Below are positions 63,874 through 64,000 of a DNA stretch of 64,000 nt, piece by piece. Both the position numbers and the translations under genes were made by a program. Position 1 is the stretch's first letter; every line of letters starts with the position of its first letter. Source of the DNA: Marisa cornuarietis (lineage: Eukaryota; Mollusca; Gastropoda; Architaenioglossa; Ampullariidae); the NCBI GenBank assembly GCA_004794655.1, contig SMMW01000518.1, positions 1,552,001-1,616,000 of the forward strand, in the 5' to 3' direction. Under the pieces are notes generated by a model that saw only the letters and a list, made by a program, of their open reading frames with translations, did not search any database and was not told the origin of the DNA.

Positions 63874-64000
63874 CAGAGGTTTTCAAACTGTGGTACGCGT
63901 ACCACTACTGGTAAGCGAAGGTATGACGAGTGGTACGAGAGCACCATACGCCAAAATAAAAGAATGTGTATATATATTTTACGGGGGCTGGATGTAGGGT
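63874..64000 (+). mobile_element. hAT-like element, left end cut by the window
   Basis: CAGAGGTTTTCAAACTGTGG followed by TACGCGTACCACTACTGGTA resembles the CAGxGGTTCTCAAAC ends of hAT (Charlie-type) transposons, with the short GGTACGCGTACC palindrome often seen behind them. Only 127 bases lie inside the window, so transposase content is unknown. Confidence 0.5.

Larger units (their letters stand above)
60086..64000. other. Region upstream of the first visible BLTP2 exon
   Basis: Either a long 5' intron of BLTP2 or intron plus promoter. I could not find the expected ER-anchor exon (a hydrophobic helix then a basic stretch). The region holds two tail-family elements, a CpG-rich patch, TG microsatellites, a minisatellite and a hAT-like end. 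Confidence 0.5.

Overview
This is nuclear DNA from an intron-rich animal: two large multi-exon genes with GT-AG splice sites, AT-rich introns, microsatellites and many degraded transposable elements. The BLTP2 protein is clearly metazoan. A tRNA-derived SINE with a 3' region of a kind I associate with molluscan genomes, together with CR1-, Rex1- and RTE-like LINEs, suggests a lophotrochozoan, probably a gastropod or other mollusc. That placement is inference.

Layout. (1) 71-14573, + strand: a gene of 19 recognisable exons whose frames close exactly (about 1589 residues). It has a long disordered N-terminal part, then coiled coil interrupted by one 824-base disordered exon. I call it a candidate SPAG5/astrin-like spindle coiled-coil gene, mainly because of its neighbour. 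A poly(A) signal lies at 15774. (2) 15800-19029: intergenic, with a LINE remnant and a small promoter-like patch at 17.6-17.8 kb lying between two halves of an inverted repeat. (3) 19030-60085, - strand: 57 exons of BLTP2 (KIAA0100/hobbit/Fmp27 family), a bridge-like lipid-transfer protein of ER contact sites. I joined the exons by splice site and phase; they give 2197 residues plus stop with no frame conflict. Only about 85 N-terminal residues (the ER membrane anchor) are missing. Two introns need GC-AG splicing. (4) 60086-64000: repeats, a CpG-rich segment at 62.2-62.9 kb, a minisatellite and the end of a hAT-like element.

The two genes are transcribed toward each other and end about 3 kb apart. 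In human chromosome 17q11.2 SPAG5 and KIAA0100 are also close neighbours, so this may be an old microsynteny.

Mobile elements sit in introns and spacers: 3' ends of CR1/L2-like LINEs with a shared tail ending in ATT repeats, a Rex1/Babar-like LINE with a still open reverse-transcriptase frame, an RTE-like LINE end, a Tigger/pogo-type element with TA target duplication, a possible TTAA-target element, SINEs, and a family of foldback elements (three copies) whose inverted termini look like consensus 5' splice sites. That foldback family is the most likely undescribed item here. I saw no RNA genes, CRISPR arrays or prokaryotic systems.
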